Assembly: GCA_011319805.1 (NCBI GenBank)
Contig: SJRY01000329.1
Location: 62,001 to 126,000, forward strand
Reading direction: 5' to 3'
Length of the DNA: 64,000 nt
Source: Macrocybe gigantea
Lineage: Eukaryota > Basidiomycota > Agaricomycetes > Agaricales > Callistosporiaceae
This document shows, one piece after another, positions 36,687 to 46,809 of this stretch. The notes below the pieces were generated by a model, which saw nothing but the letters and a program-made list of their open reading frames with translations, did no database searches and had not been told where the DNA came from. The position numbers were made by a program, and so were the translations under genes. Within the stretch, counting starts at the first letter, position 1; each line of letters starts with the position of its first letter.

Positions 36687-38074
36687 TCAATAGGCCATGA
36701 GTGGTGCTACGTTGTCGCATGCTTCGTCATTTTCCGGCCAGCAGGATTGAGCAAGGGCAATTTCCCATTGATTAAGAAGGTTCGTATGATCGGCCAGTGA
36801 AAGATGCTCGTAACCCTCGGCGATCTCCTCCGCAGTGGGAGGCCACCAGAGATTGCGTTTAGCATCTATCAGCTTGCGCTCGTGTGGAAAATCTCCAGAC
36901 TCCAGGTCCAAAGTGCACTTCTCGTAGCTTTGCCATTGACTCACTGCGCTCGAGACCCAGCGATGCCAGGCGTGCATTGGTTCGCGCGTGAAGACGCGGA
37001 ACCCCGGCGACCTCATAACCGTGCGGAAAAACCAAGCCTTATCGACGCCCCACATAGGCAATCCTCCAGGTCCGAGGCGGAGGTCCTCGTAGCAAAATCC
37101 GACGGCGATTTCGATGTCCGACGCAACGTGTTTCATGAACCGTAGGCCGTAGTACAGAACGAGATTGACGAACGCCTCGAGGTCGTCTTGAAGGACATAT
37201 TTCTTATTGGGAATTCTGAGAAGGTTTGCGGACATATAGTTGCAGGCACCCTGGTCAGGTGAGCGGTCAATAAATTTGCTGATACAAAATTGCTGTAGTC
37301 CATACGATGCGAGGGGGCACCTGGCCTTTTTTAACGTCCGCGCGGTCGGTCACTTTCCTGGCAAGGTCCCAGCAGTACAGCACGCCGCGTCCATCGTCCG
37401 TGATCCTGACGTTATTACCGCTCACGTCACCATGGATAATACCGCATTTTCATAAACAAGTTGATGGGCTGGAATGGCATATTAGGCGTTGGAGCGATAA
37501 AACAACAAAGGAGAATTCACCAACAAACGCATCGTGGGTAGCCTGCATGAATTCTTTTGATGAATTGAAACATTGCAGATGCCTTGCTGCAGGTAGTTCG
37601 ATGCATCGGTGATGCACCCTGGTCTGAATGAGCCCATTGTCGCCTTTCAATGGGTCAACTGCCACTCTGAACGACTTCTTGCTCCATAGCTGTGTTTCTG
37701 CATCATTACAGGAATGCCGAATGTCCTTCGGAACCAACTTCCTCCTGATTCGAGGTGGGGATGATTTTTCTGGGCCAGGAACAGTGTAAGAAATGCAGTT
37801 CGATGCGTCGGATTCGTTCGATTGCAGAACTAAACAGGCACCGGTAGCCCTCTTGACGCGGACAAGCATAAATTTTCGCTCGCGATGAGTAACAGTCAGC
37901 ACAAGCTTACGGGTTGCCAGTGGATCGTCGCTCTCGTCATGTCTGAACCAACATACACGGTATTCCTTTGCGGCAGATTTCGACCAGCCGTTACTTCGAT
38001 GCATTGACGGCTCAGAATGTCGGCGTTCATCGCGTGAAGTTGCGTCCTCGTCGAAAGTTTCGAGTTTCTTCGGC
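36687..38074 (-). CDS. FunK1-type fungal protein kinase, degenerate
   Basis: The C-terminal lobe matches the FunK1 family of basidiomycete kinases. Motifs are a histidine-led segment before the loop (CIELPAARHLQCFNSSKE), AHQLVYENAGIIHGDVSGNN (catalytic loop, HGD in place of HRD), GRGVLYCWDLAR (DFG region), then after an intron GACNYMSANLLRIPNKKYVL and DDLEAFVNLVLYYGLRF. The usual DxD at the DFG site reads C-W-D, so the metal-binding aspartate is absent. The upstream exon begins at 38074 after a CTACCTAG acceptor. Beyond it an ATG at 38142 is in frame but a TAG intervenes. The N-lobe with glycine loop and lysine is not evident, so the gene may be truncated. One base is missing at 37442-37443. 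Either a pseudokinase or a decaying copy. Confidence 0.7.
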
Positions 38075-38298
38075 TAGGTAGTTGAGATGAGAGAAGAGTG
38101 AATGCGGTCTGAATACGATGTCGGATTGCTTGTGGAACGTTCGGTGTGCATTATTATACCCTCCGGAACTATTCCAGCCCACAATATCTCAAAGCGACCA
38201 GCAATGGACAAAGGACCGCCGCAAAGATGATTGTGGCCCAGTCGCAGATTCGGACCATCAGGGCCGTAACTCCGTCACCACAGCCCTTTTCTGAGCAA

Positions 38299-39020
38299 AT
38301 GGGAGATGCTGAGGGTCTTGCACTCAAGAGAGAGATCAGGTTCGGTGTCTTCTAGAACTTGGAGCTCGCCAGACGACGTTAGCCAAGGCATGCGAGTGGA
38401 AGTCGAGACGGACTGAGCAATGTCACGGGATCGCATCGCACAACGAAAGGCGCCTGCCCGAATCTTAAGCAGCCCAAGACACTCGAACACGCTAAAATCA
38501 GACAAGATCGAGGGATGCAGACGATCGAAGACCAGTTTGTGTCAATTCGGCAAACATTGCAGGAGCAACAGGAAGAATGCGACAGTATGCAAGCCCGATG
38601 CCTCGGATCGCAGCACGAAAAAGAACAGAGAGCAATGGCAAAATCCGAAGCTTTCGATGAGCTGATGCAGGACCTAGAACGGTTGACAGTGGACATGGAG
38701 GAAACGAGGGCGTTGCGGGATGAGACGCGGCAAATGACATCAGGTAAAAATTTAACCAATTCGGGTATGGATATTGACCAAAATTCGTCAATTTTTGTAG
38801 ATAATATGGTAGATTCGATCATGGACATTCTCAGCGAAAATCACCAACTGCGATTGAACAATATCATCAGCACATTTGAAGGTCAGTACAGATTGAGACG
38901 CCCAAAATATACATAATTGTTAAATTTTATTCCTTACACGTTACAGGGATTCATGCGGAGAAAAGACAGAAACACGAGGAGCTTCTCAAGGCAATCAACG
39001 AAAGAAAGAAAAATAAATAA
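38299..39020 (+). CDS. Small coiled-coil protein interrupted by an in-frame stop
   Basis: I do not recognise the family. The best-supported part is one long exon (38515-38899) with a coiled coil, starting MQTIEDQFVSIRQTLQEQQE and continuing with charged heptads, then MVDSIMDILSENHQLRLNNI. A splice (donor GTCAGT near 38881, acceptor TTACAG at about 38946) leads to GIHAEKRQKHEELLKAINER. A TAA stop at 39018-39020 follows KNK. The same frame then stays open for 22 codons with the same helical character (EFDECQTLLENEYEKRKFL) before TGA. The 5' exon from 38299 (MGDAEGLALKREI) is a guess. It is divergent from the degenerate kinase. Confidence 0.45.
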
Positions 39021-39109
39021 GAATTTGATGAATGCCAGACACTCCTAGAGAATGAGTACGAGAAGAGAAAGTTCCTCGCATTGTTCAATTGACCTGTCAC
39101 AGTTATAAC

Positions 39110-42100
39110 TCAGTTGAAACGACGGGGCAGTTCTGCTTCGAAAACACGCACCAAGGCGCCGTTTCCCCACGCCTCCATTGTATCGCTCATTTCGAACACC
39201 AAATCACCACCATTCACTATATCTTCATGACGAATGACAGGGTTGTCGATATTACGTCCGTTGATTTTCAAGGATTTGACGAACGGCCTGGTTGCGGCTC
39301 CTTTTGCTGTGATCGTGAGTTTCTTGCTAGGGCCATTGGCGCTGATCTTCCCATCTGCTAAAGGACTCGGGGGAAGGTCGATGGTAATTCTGTCAAAGAA
39401 GGGTCTGCATTGAGTTAGCACTACTTTCGAAGAAAGTTTTGATTACAAGGGAAGCTAAACTCTGTACTCACGAGCCGACGATATATTCGCCAGACGCTGG
39501 ATTGACTGGGTAGAAACCCATCGCACTGAATATATACCACGCGCTCATTTGGCCGCAATCATCGTTCTAAATCATATTTGTGAGAAGATCCTGGAGAAAA
39601 TGATATTAGCTCACACCAGACAGCCCGAATATAGTGTTGTTGTAATTATCATGGGCGATTTGTCGGACCAGCGTTTGGGTCTTGGTCGCACCGCCAGCAA
39701 GGGAATAGAGATATGGGATATGGTGAGATGGCTAATGAATGATTAATGAGGCGTTAGTTCACACTGATCGTTAAGCAGTAGAATCGCAATGCTAGCCTCG
39801 TTCGGATGATTGTTGTGTCCTCCATTGAAGTAATCATCCATACTTTGGATGAAGCTCTGATTCCCTCCTCGTCTGGTGATCAATCCAGGTACATCATGAA
39901 TGACGTCAAACGTATACGTCCATTTGTCGCCTAGAAAGGTACCGTTTAGCGCTGACAGCGTGGAACATGGAAGATATTCATTACCCTCTGTGAAGCCTGC
40001 TGCTGGACCAGCCCACGAACCAGCCGCATTCTTGGCTTCCATGAAGCCGGTGTCATCGTTGTACAACACGAACGCCGATCTCGAGGCGCGTTCTAGAAGG
40101 AAAGAAGTGACGTTCCCTGGTTTCTTTAGAGCCATGCCAAGCTTGTAGGCGGCGTAATCGTCATCTCAACACGGCAGTCGGACGCCGTCAGATGAGATGC
40201 AGAAAGCAGGCTCAAGCACTCACAAGCGTAGTCCAGGGTTCGCGAAGCGCTCTCTGAATGAATATCGTTGGCTACCCATCCTTCTGTAGCATAAGATGTC
40301 GATAATCCAGCCCGAGCCTCATAGTCGACGTTCTGCGAAGGCCAATTCAGCGATTCTAGATCCATGCATCAGGGGATGCCTTGACGAACCTCTTGACGGT
40401 CAGAATAACTGTAGAAGATGCAATGAGTAAAAATAGCTTGCGCACGTTCGAACGAAACTCACACCACCGTGTTATCGTCTACCGGAGGCACGGTGGCATC
40501 CTTCCATACTGCTTCCCACGCGAGATCTTTGTCAAACCCTTGGACACCTTTGACGACAGCTTCGGCGATGAGAGAGTCCGCATGCGTCCCTACCATAATG
40601 TTCGTTTCTACGGAGAGATCATGTGAGCGTTGCTATCAGGAGGGACAAGATGCGACCATCTTGACCCGCAATATTCTTCCACATAGGAAGTCGGCCCCCC
40701 TTTTTGACGACACGAGTGGACATATGTCTCAAGTGTGCTGGCAGTTGGAAGTACTGACCTCAACGTAGTCGTTCAGCATGCTTCTGACCATTCCCGGAAG
40801 ACGTTCCGGCGCCATAAGGATCAGGAAAGCCCATTCGGCTCTGTACGTGTCCTGGTTTCTGGTTCAGTCTGCCTCGCCTACGAAGGAATGGAGGACTGAC
40901 CCAGATCGAGTAACCAGTGTAAGACTCGCCGCCGTCGCGTTGGTGCACTTTGTTGTCATAGGCAGAATAATATACACCGTTCCCATTGGCATCTATTTCG
41001 TGCTGTTCGTAGGGATACTGTGATGCAGACGTATACTCAGCATCACCTTCGAAAAAGTGTGGGAGTCGACTAAGATACCTGTAGAGCATGCACTACGCCC
41101 GTCCAAAAGACTTCCTTTTGAATCGCGACTTCGGTTTGGTTAGCGTCCGGACCAAACTCGATCTGAATCCTATCAAGCTTCTCGATCCACGCCTCTCGGA
41201 CCTTTCGCGCTGTCGATTCCAAGGAAGGAGCCTTGCCGTTCGAATTCGCGTCGGGTATCTCCAGATCGATGTTCCGCCTCGCCTGGTCGATGGATATGAA
41301 GGATGTTCCGATCCTCACGGAGATGGTCATTGACGCATTGCGAAATGGCGATTTAGGAAACGGGATCACCACGTATCCGCTCAGTAATGGACCTTCGCCA
41401 TCTCGCTTGCTTGCGAACTGAGTCGAGTTCTGGACAACACCAAAGAGAGTTCCTGATCGCGACACCTCGGGAGGCAAGTCGAATCTGGCGCAATAGTATC
41501 CTCTGAAGCCGCTTGCAGCTTGGGCGGTCGAGACTGGGGTGATGATACGGTCCTGGCGCTCAGAATTTGACCCACATATTTCGTGCACGGTGGACGTCGA
41601 GGAGGGAGACTTGAGTATGATATTAACCGTGCCATCAGGGAATGAGATGTTGGTTGGAATGTTCGTGATGACGGATGGCCGAGCGGATTCGAGAATGATA
41701 TAAGGAGTGTCGGTCAGCGGGTTTTGAGGTGTAAAAGTAAAACGCAGGTGTCCCACGCGCGAGGCTAGGAGATGCACTCAACCAAGCTGTATGGAAAAAA
41801 GCAGTGAGATGGATACTAACTCGAAGACTGCTCGATCAAGACTTTGCCGCCGAAACCATCGTCCAGCGCAATGGAATAGTATGACGGCGTCATCACTTGC
41901 GTTTCCTTGCGCATGACCAGTCCGCGATCGGCGAAATTCGTCTTCACCGCCAGCGAATCACCCCTGCTGATCCCGGGAATGACGGCCACGCTGCCACTCT
42001 CGCCCATCCAGATAGCGGGCTGCCGAGTGGCTTGAACTCCATGGATTGATTCACCGGTCCAGTTGTAGGGAGTCTTGGAAACGTAATTTGGATTAGTCTG

Positions 42101-42378
42101 AGCGATCCAACGAGTCATTGCAAAGGGTGGTCCCGTGGCTGGAATCATGCCCCCGGAGCCGCCGGGCGTAAAACCACCATTTCCTATCATCCTGAATGCA
42201 GTCGTTCCGGTTGCGAATGATCTCAAGGGCACAAAGCTCACATGTTAACATGGTCGAAGCCTTCGCTCTTTGGAACAGCAAATTGAGGAGGCGGAGGCGC
42301 CGACGATTGCTGATTCGTCGCCGCGACGAACAGCAACAAGCAGAATACGCTGAGCACTTGTCGAGCCATCATGGCCAT
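39110..42378 (-). CDS. Secreted GH92 alpha-mannosidase
   Basis: Glycoside hydrolase family 92, calcium-dependent exo-acting alpha-mannosidases that trim mannose from glycoproteins or fungal and plant glycans. The start MAMMARQVLSVFCLLLFVAA is a signal peptide. The N-terminal beta-sandwich domain contains GNGGFTPGGSGGMIPATGPP. The catalytic barrel contains YYSAYDNKVHQ, YTGYSIWDTYRAEW, LPMWKN, ETNIMVGTHADSLIAEA, SASRTLDYAYDDYAAYKLG, GLSGNDDCGQMSAWYIFSA and GFYPVNP. A C-terminal beta domain ends at the stop (39110). About a dozen introns all keep frame, so the gene looks complete and functional. One intron (39796-39732) seems to use a GC donor (GAG|GCTAGC). Length about 800 residues fits the family. 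Confidence 0.92.
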
Positions 42379-42419
42379 CAAAGAACTCCAATAGCCTTTT
42401 CAATAGCAAAAAGAATGTG

Positions 42420-42426
42420 TTTTATA
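42420..42426 (-). promoter_or_regulatory. TATA box of the GH92 gene
   Basis: TATAAAA on the minus strand, 42 bases upstream of the ATG at 42378. Confidence 0.55.
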
Positions 42427-43504
42427 TTAGCAGGAGCATGGGAGAAGTTTAGAGATTCGAAGCATCATTTCACAGAAAACAAGACAAGAGCGTACTTCAT
42501 GTGACCAAGATGTTCATATGGTTTTTACATTGTAGACATGAATAGCAGCACTAAGACGCAAACATCAGGTGTTTGCGAAGCAAAGCAACGTTTGACAATG
42601 GGAGGTTTGCCATTCAGTGTCGTTCTTCGCATGAAATGAAGGTTTGTTCGATTTCTATTGAATGTCACGGACCTGCAAAGAAGGGGTTGTGTGGTGTGAG
42701 GTGGCTGATGGCTATAGGCAGCATTAAGCTAAGACGAATAGTCTTGATCTTTACTGTCCAAAACGGAGTCGACGACCTTCCGCCAGGCGCCTGCAGGCTT
42801 CGGAAAATCAGAACCCCTCGTTGACTGACACGAAAGAACCAAAAGTGTATTTATTGTTGTTTGGGACCCTATGTTATGGACATATCCCGAAAAGAGCCTT
42901 ACAGTAGACGTTTTGCGTCCTGCGATTGGCAAAGCTCATTCTTCACCAACATCGTTCGTCAGGTCCCGATTCGTTTCATTTTTGGCGTTTCCGACGAAGG
43001 CCACGGGCAACTGTTCATGCCGATGAGATACGTTTGGTACGCAGTCAATGGATTGAATAACGGCAAGAATGGTGGGAAGAGCTGCTAAACCGATCTAATG
43101 CTTCCAAGGGTGGGGAATTCCAAGGACGGTCAATATTTGAAATGCGAGGAGCTATGATGACACGCCCGACGAACCAGAAATGGAAACATTCTTGGGGAAT
43201 GTGCCTAGCCTTACACATCTCTGGCAACTGTCCTAGCAATCAGGAAACATGCGTAGACTACGCGCATCAGGAGAACTGGAGCAGTAACGTATAGCGGTGC
43301 TACTAGGAGCATTTTTCAGTTCTACAGAACGGAGCTAAACAGAGACTAGGCAGGTAATGAAAGGCGCAAGATGGAACGGAATGGAGTGGAAATGCAAACC
43401 CTGAATGACCTTACTTTACCAGGCGCGATGCCACTCCGAACCGCTAGTCGTCGAGGGATAAATAGGTCTCACGTTTCGTTCGACTTTTGCTGTGAAACTG
43501 CAAG
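42427..43504. other. Intergenic region
   Basis: About 1.1 kb between two divergent genes. Short frames on both strands lack motifs; I see no gene or repeat. Confidence 0.5.
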
Positions 43505-44031
43505 ATGAAAATGTGGGCTTTCTTTTCACAGCGCTCGCTGCAATGGGCACCATTGCCCTTGACATTCCGCGTATCCCTGGCAATGTGCCTGCCGACTTGA
43601 TACCTGAATACATACGTTTATACGACCTTTGCCAGAATGGAGGCCCTAATACCGTACGTATCTCACACCATCTTTTGCTATCTGGTCATCTGACGTGTTC
43701 AATCATTAGTATATAGGAGTTCATTACGGTTCCGATACCTACACGACATTTGACTATGGTCAATGCTACCCTATCATACTCAACGGAGAATCCGTGGTGA
43801 TGTCGGTGTTCTGTCGATCCGTACTGTGTGATCTTTATACGTGAGTCCTTTGTCCAGGCGTGCACCATAACATGACATTCACGCCGAATGTATAGGAATC
43901 CGGAATGCTCTGGAAGCGCTAATCCACCTATTCCCGTACCGTTCCCGAGATATTCAGCCTTGATCAACGTCGCAGATGTCGCCACGCTGTACGACAAAGG
44001 AGCCGTCTGTCGGCCGCTGGCGCTTCTGTGA
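43505..44031 (+). CDS. Small secreted cysteine-rich protein (tandem copy 1)
   Basis: Paralogue of the gene at 44658. After a signal peptide (MKMWAF...TALAAMGTIAL) the mature protein reads DIPRIPGNVPADLIPEYIRL, then YDLCQNGGPNT, an intron, YIGVHYGSDTYTTFDYGQCY, VFCRSVLC, an intron, NPECSGSANPPIPVP, and ends LINVADVATLYDKGAVC. Six cysteines align with copy 2 and could form three disulfides. Exons are 43505 to about 43653, about 43710-43840, and about 43896-44031. One T is missing from the T run at 43523-43526 inside the signal peptide. No known domain is recognised; size and composition resemble fungal effector-like secreted proteins. Confidence 0.75.
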
Positions 44032-44657
44032 TCTAGGACTTTCATATCGTGGTCGGCGCAAGTTGATGCATCTTAAGATCTTCCGCCGCTACTCACTAGA
44101 CCGTAGCACATGCGGTTTGTCGATTGTTAAGTAATGATGAGTGGCTACTTGTTCAATCAGAAGGCTGTTTGCGTGTCGTAACGCCTCGGTATTTCGAATC
44201 AGCGGACTCGGATAGGACCATCGTAAACATTTTTTCCCCAAAAATCTGTGGTTTTTTTGCTATGATGCGCCACTTTCTCCACATTCAACGACGTCCTCTC
44301 CATTCAACGTCTGATACGATGCCGGGTGTAACAGCTTATTCAGTATAATTCTCGCCTTACCGGGTGTTCAAACTTCACGGATACGCTTCGCATCTGTGCC
44401 TAGCGAAAGCACATCAAGGGTCTGCGCTAGAATTTTGTTTCAAGTTTAACAAGGAAGCCGAATAGTACCTCGATGGAGCGGGGCATCTGTACGTCCGAGT
44501 GCCTTTACTTTCCCTAACCGTCAGCTTCCATATTTCAAGTCGACGCCAAGTTCCCATGTCAATTCATCCTTGATATTGCGCGGTTGGGTAATAGGCATTC
44601 ACCCACAGCTACATAAACGGTCCGCTTCGCCTTTGTTGTAGCTCATTGGGCTCCGGT
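44032..44657. other. Intergenic region between the tandem secreted-protein genes
   Basis: About 620 bases with the promoter of copy 2. No TATA box as clear as elsewhere; a weak ACATAAAC occurs near 44612. No gene is supported. Confidence 0.5.
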
Positions 44658-45186
44658 ATGAAGGCCTCGTTCTCCTTGCTCGCGACTCTCGCTGCTACGG
44701 CCGTCGCAGCTGATATCCCTCTCATTCCCAAGGATCTTCCTGAGAATCTAGTCCCAGAATATCTGCATCTCTACAAGCTCTGCGCAGATGGAGGCCCCAA
44801 CTCGGTGCGTTTGTTCGTTTCACCCTTTCTTGCCAATGACCTTGCCATCTGATACGCCTTCTTTCACACAGTACGTCGGTGTTCGATATCAGGGCAATTA
44901 CTATACGACGTTCAACTTCACTCAGTGTTATCCGTATGAGATAAACGGAAAGCTCGCCGAAATGGCTGTCTTTTGCCAATCGGCGACCTGCAACAGCAAT
45001 CCGTAAGTCGTTTTCATGGACGTTCGTTGCCTGTGCTTACGGAAACAAAGAAACCCTGATTGTACTGGGGGCGCGGTGCCTCCAGTTCCAGTTCCCGTAA
45101 CGAAGTTCCTCACGCTGATTAACGTCGCCGATTGGGTTCAGTTGTTAGGCCAAGGGGCGACTTGCCAGCGCAACGGGTTACCGTAA
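44658..45186 (+). CDS. Small secreted cysteine-rich protein (tandem copy 2), intact
   Basis: Signal peptide MKASFSLLATLAATAVAA, then DIPLIPKDLPENLVPEYLHL, YKLCADGGPNS, an intron, YVGVRYQGNYYTTFNFTQCY, VFCQSATC, an intron, NPDCTGGAVPPVPVPV and LINVADWVQLLGQGATC. Exons are 44658-44806, 44872-45002 and 45051-45186, identical in structure to copy 1. The six cysteines and the ASP-rich LINVAD motif are shared. There is no frame problem. The mature protein is about 115 residues with no known enzymatic motif. Tandem duplication with clear divergence suggests selection for variation, which is inference. Confidence 0.85.
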
Positions 45187-45586
45187 TTGGATAGGTATTC
45201 GCCGTATGATAACTGATAACGGCAAACACGAATGTAACACCTTGAATAGATTTCAACATCCTTTCAAGTTAAAAGAGTCCGGATCTTCTTTTCGCACACG
45301 GACCGTCCTGCCGAGAGCATTTGGTGAAGCGATGAGGAGATCGCTGACGTCATTATATCGATATCCATGGACCTACAACTCCTGGTCTGAGTGGCATGAA
45401 GCATGAAAGTCATCGGGCCCGCGCCTCACAAACTGCGCTGAAGCTGAATTTCGGCGCCCAAGCGTATTTGTACTCCGCCTCACACCTTTCTCGACTCCGT
45501 TCTCCGCTGTCTTCGACTTGCGCATCTAATCTGCCACAATTTATTGTGCGCTTCAGCCATCCTAAACACATCTCTCTTGGCTTGAC
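45187..45586. other. Intergenic region
   Basis: About 400 bases between copy 2 and the intronless gene. Nothing supported. Confidence 0.5.
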
Positions 45587-46048
45587 ATGGCCCCCGCTGT
45601 CCTACCTCTAACGATCATCCAATTTGCTGTCGAAGCACACCCTCGCCACACAGAACATTGGAGCATCGCCGTGCCGGACACAATGGATCACGCACGGATT
45701 TACGAGCTCATGGGAAATCACGACTCGTTCTTGTTTAGCTCATATTGGGTGGCCGATTTGTCCACGTCTATGACGTACCGTGGGGGATGCCTCATCGGAC
45801 ATATTCCCGCGGACCGTTTGGACTGGATGGAGGGAAAACTGAGGATGGTGCCGATAATCAGAGGCGACCATTCTGGTAAATTTGATTGCCAGACGTGGAT
45901 TATTGACGCTCTGAGAGTCCTCAAGGACGAGGGCATCGTGGACCGGGGTATCACTGAGACAAAAATCCGCATAGAGCTAGCGGTTGAAAAGGAACGTTGG
46001 GAATGTGCTGAAGATACGGTCTTGGAGAGGCTTTTCCAAACTTGCTGA
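45587..46048 (+). CDS. Small intronless protein with conserved HW and CQxW motifs
   Basis: A 153-residue frame without introns, starting at ATG 45587 (MAPAVLPLTIIQFAVEAHP). It has an early HTEHWSIAVPD and a later GKFDCQTWIIDALRVLKDEG. Small fungal proteins with a histidine-tryptophan strand and a cysteine-glutamine-x-tryptophan helix start are common and resemble papain-fold hydrolases, but I cannot name the family safely. If that comparison holds, His (in EHW) and Cys (in DCQ) would be the catalytic pair. There is no signal peptide. The codon use looks coding throughout and there is no frame break. Confidence 0.7.
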   Translation: MAPAVLPLTIIQFAVEAHPRHTEHWSIAVPDTMDHARIYELMGNHDSFLFSSYWVADLSTSMTYRGGCLIGHIPADRLDWMEGKLRMVPIIRGDHSGKFDCQTWIIDALRVLKDEGIVDRGITETKIRIELAVEKERWECAEDTVLERLFQTC

Positions 46049-46809
46049 GATCTTTACGAGAATGGCAAGGCGGTGAGCTGGGGAAGGTTTAGCTAATATT
46101 TGCCTGCTAACGGAGGTATTTTCGATCATAGGCAGCTGATAAAAAGGGTCATTTCACGTCGCAGTTTCGTTATAGAAGTCTTCTAGAGAATCGGATCCTG
46201 TATTTTTTGCCATTTGTTATCATTTCAGGAGCCGATCATGCTTCAGAACGTTCAGGAAGGGCGCTTCGAAATCATGCGAGCTTCCCTGCGACATCGTTCG
46301 CAATCAGGTTAATGTGTAGCCAAGGCACCTTTTGGGTCGATCTTCCCTGGCGGGTGGTGAGGTAATGAATAGGCTGCCCATACGACTTCTCCATACCTTC
46401 CAATGCAGCGACTTTCGATCAGGGGCTGTCTTCTGGGATGTTCAGAAAGTCCCAGGAATTTCTCTTCGCAACGTTCAATGCCAGGAAAATTCAAGTTCGC
46501 CGAAGTTCGCCTACACATCAAGCCCTTTCTATGATAATGAGGTTCAAAAGGATAAATAAAGGTCTCTTGATAGCAAGCAATCATGATGAGATACGGTGTG
46601 GGGTCGAGCCTCGGAAGAGTTTCCTGTATTGTTGCGTTCAAAGACCCACACTTTATGGATGCGCATTTTACTGCGCGTCACGCGAGCGCGCTTGCAGTCA
46701 CGTGCCTAAAAATTTCAGTCATTCTCCATTTCCATCGACACCAGGAATTATGTGCCGTTGCTGGCCGGTCTGTAAAATAAAACTAAAGCAATAGACCATC
46801 GTGTGGAGT
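46049..46809. other. Intergenic region upstream of URB1
   Basis: About 760 bases. Short frames only. No TATA box near the URB1 start, as is common for ribosome-biogenesis genes. Confidence 0.5.
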
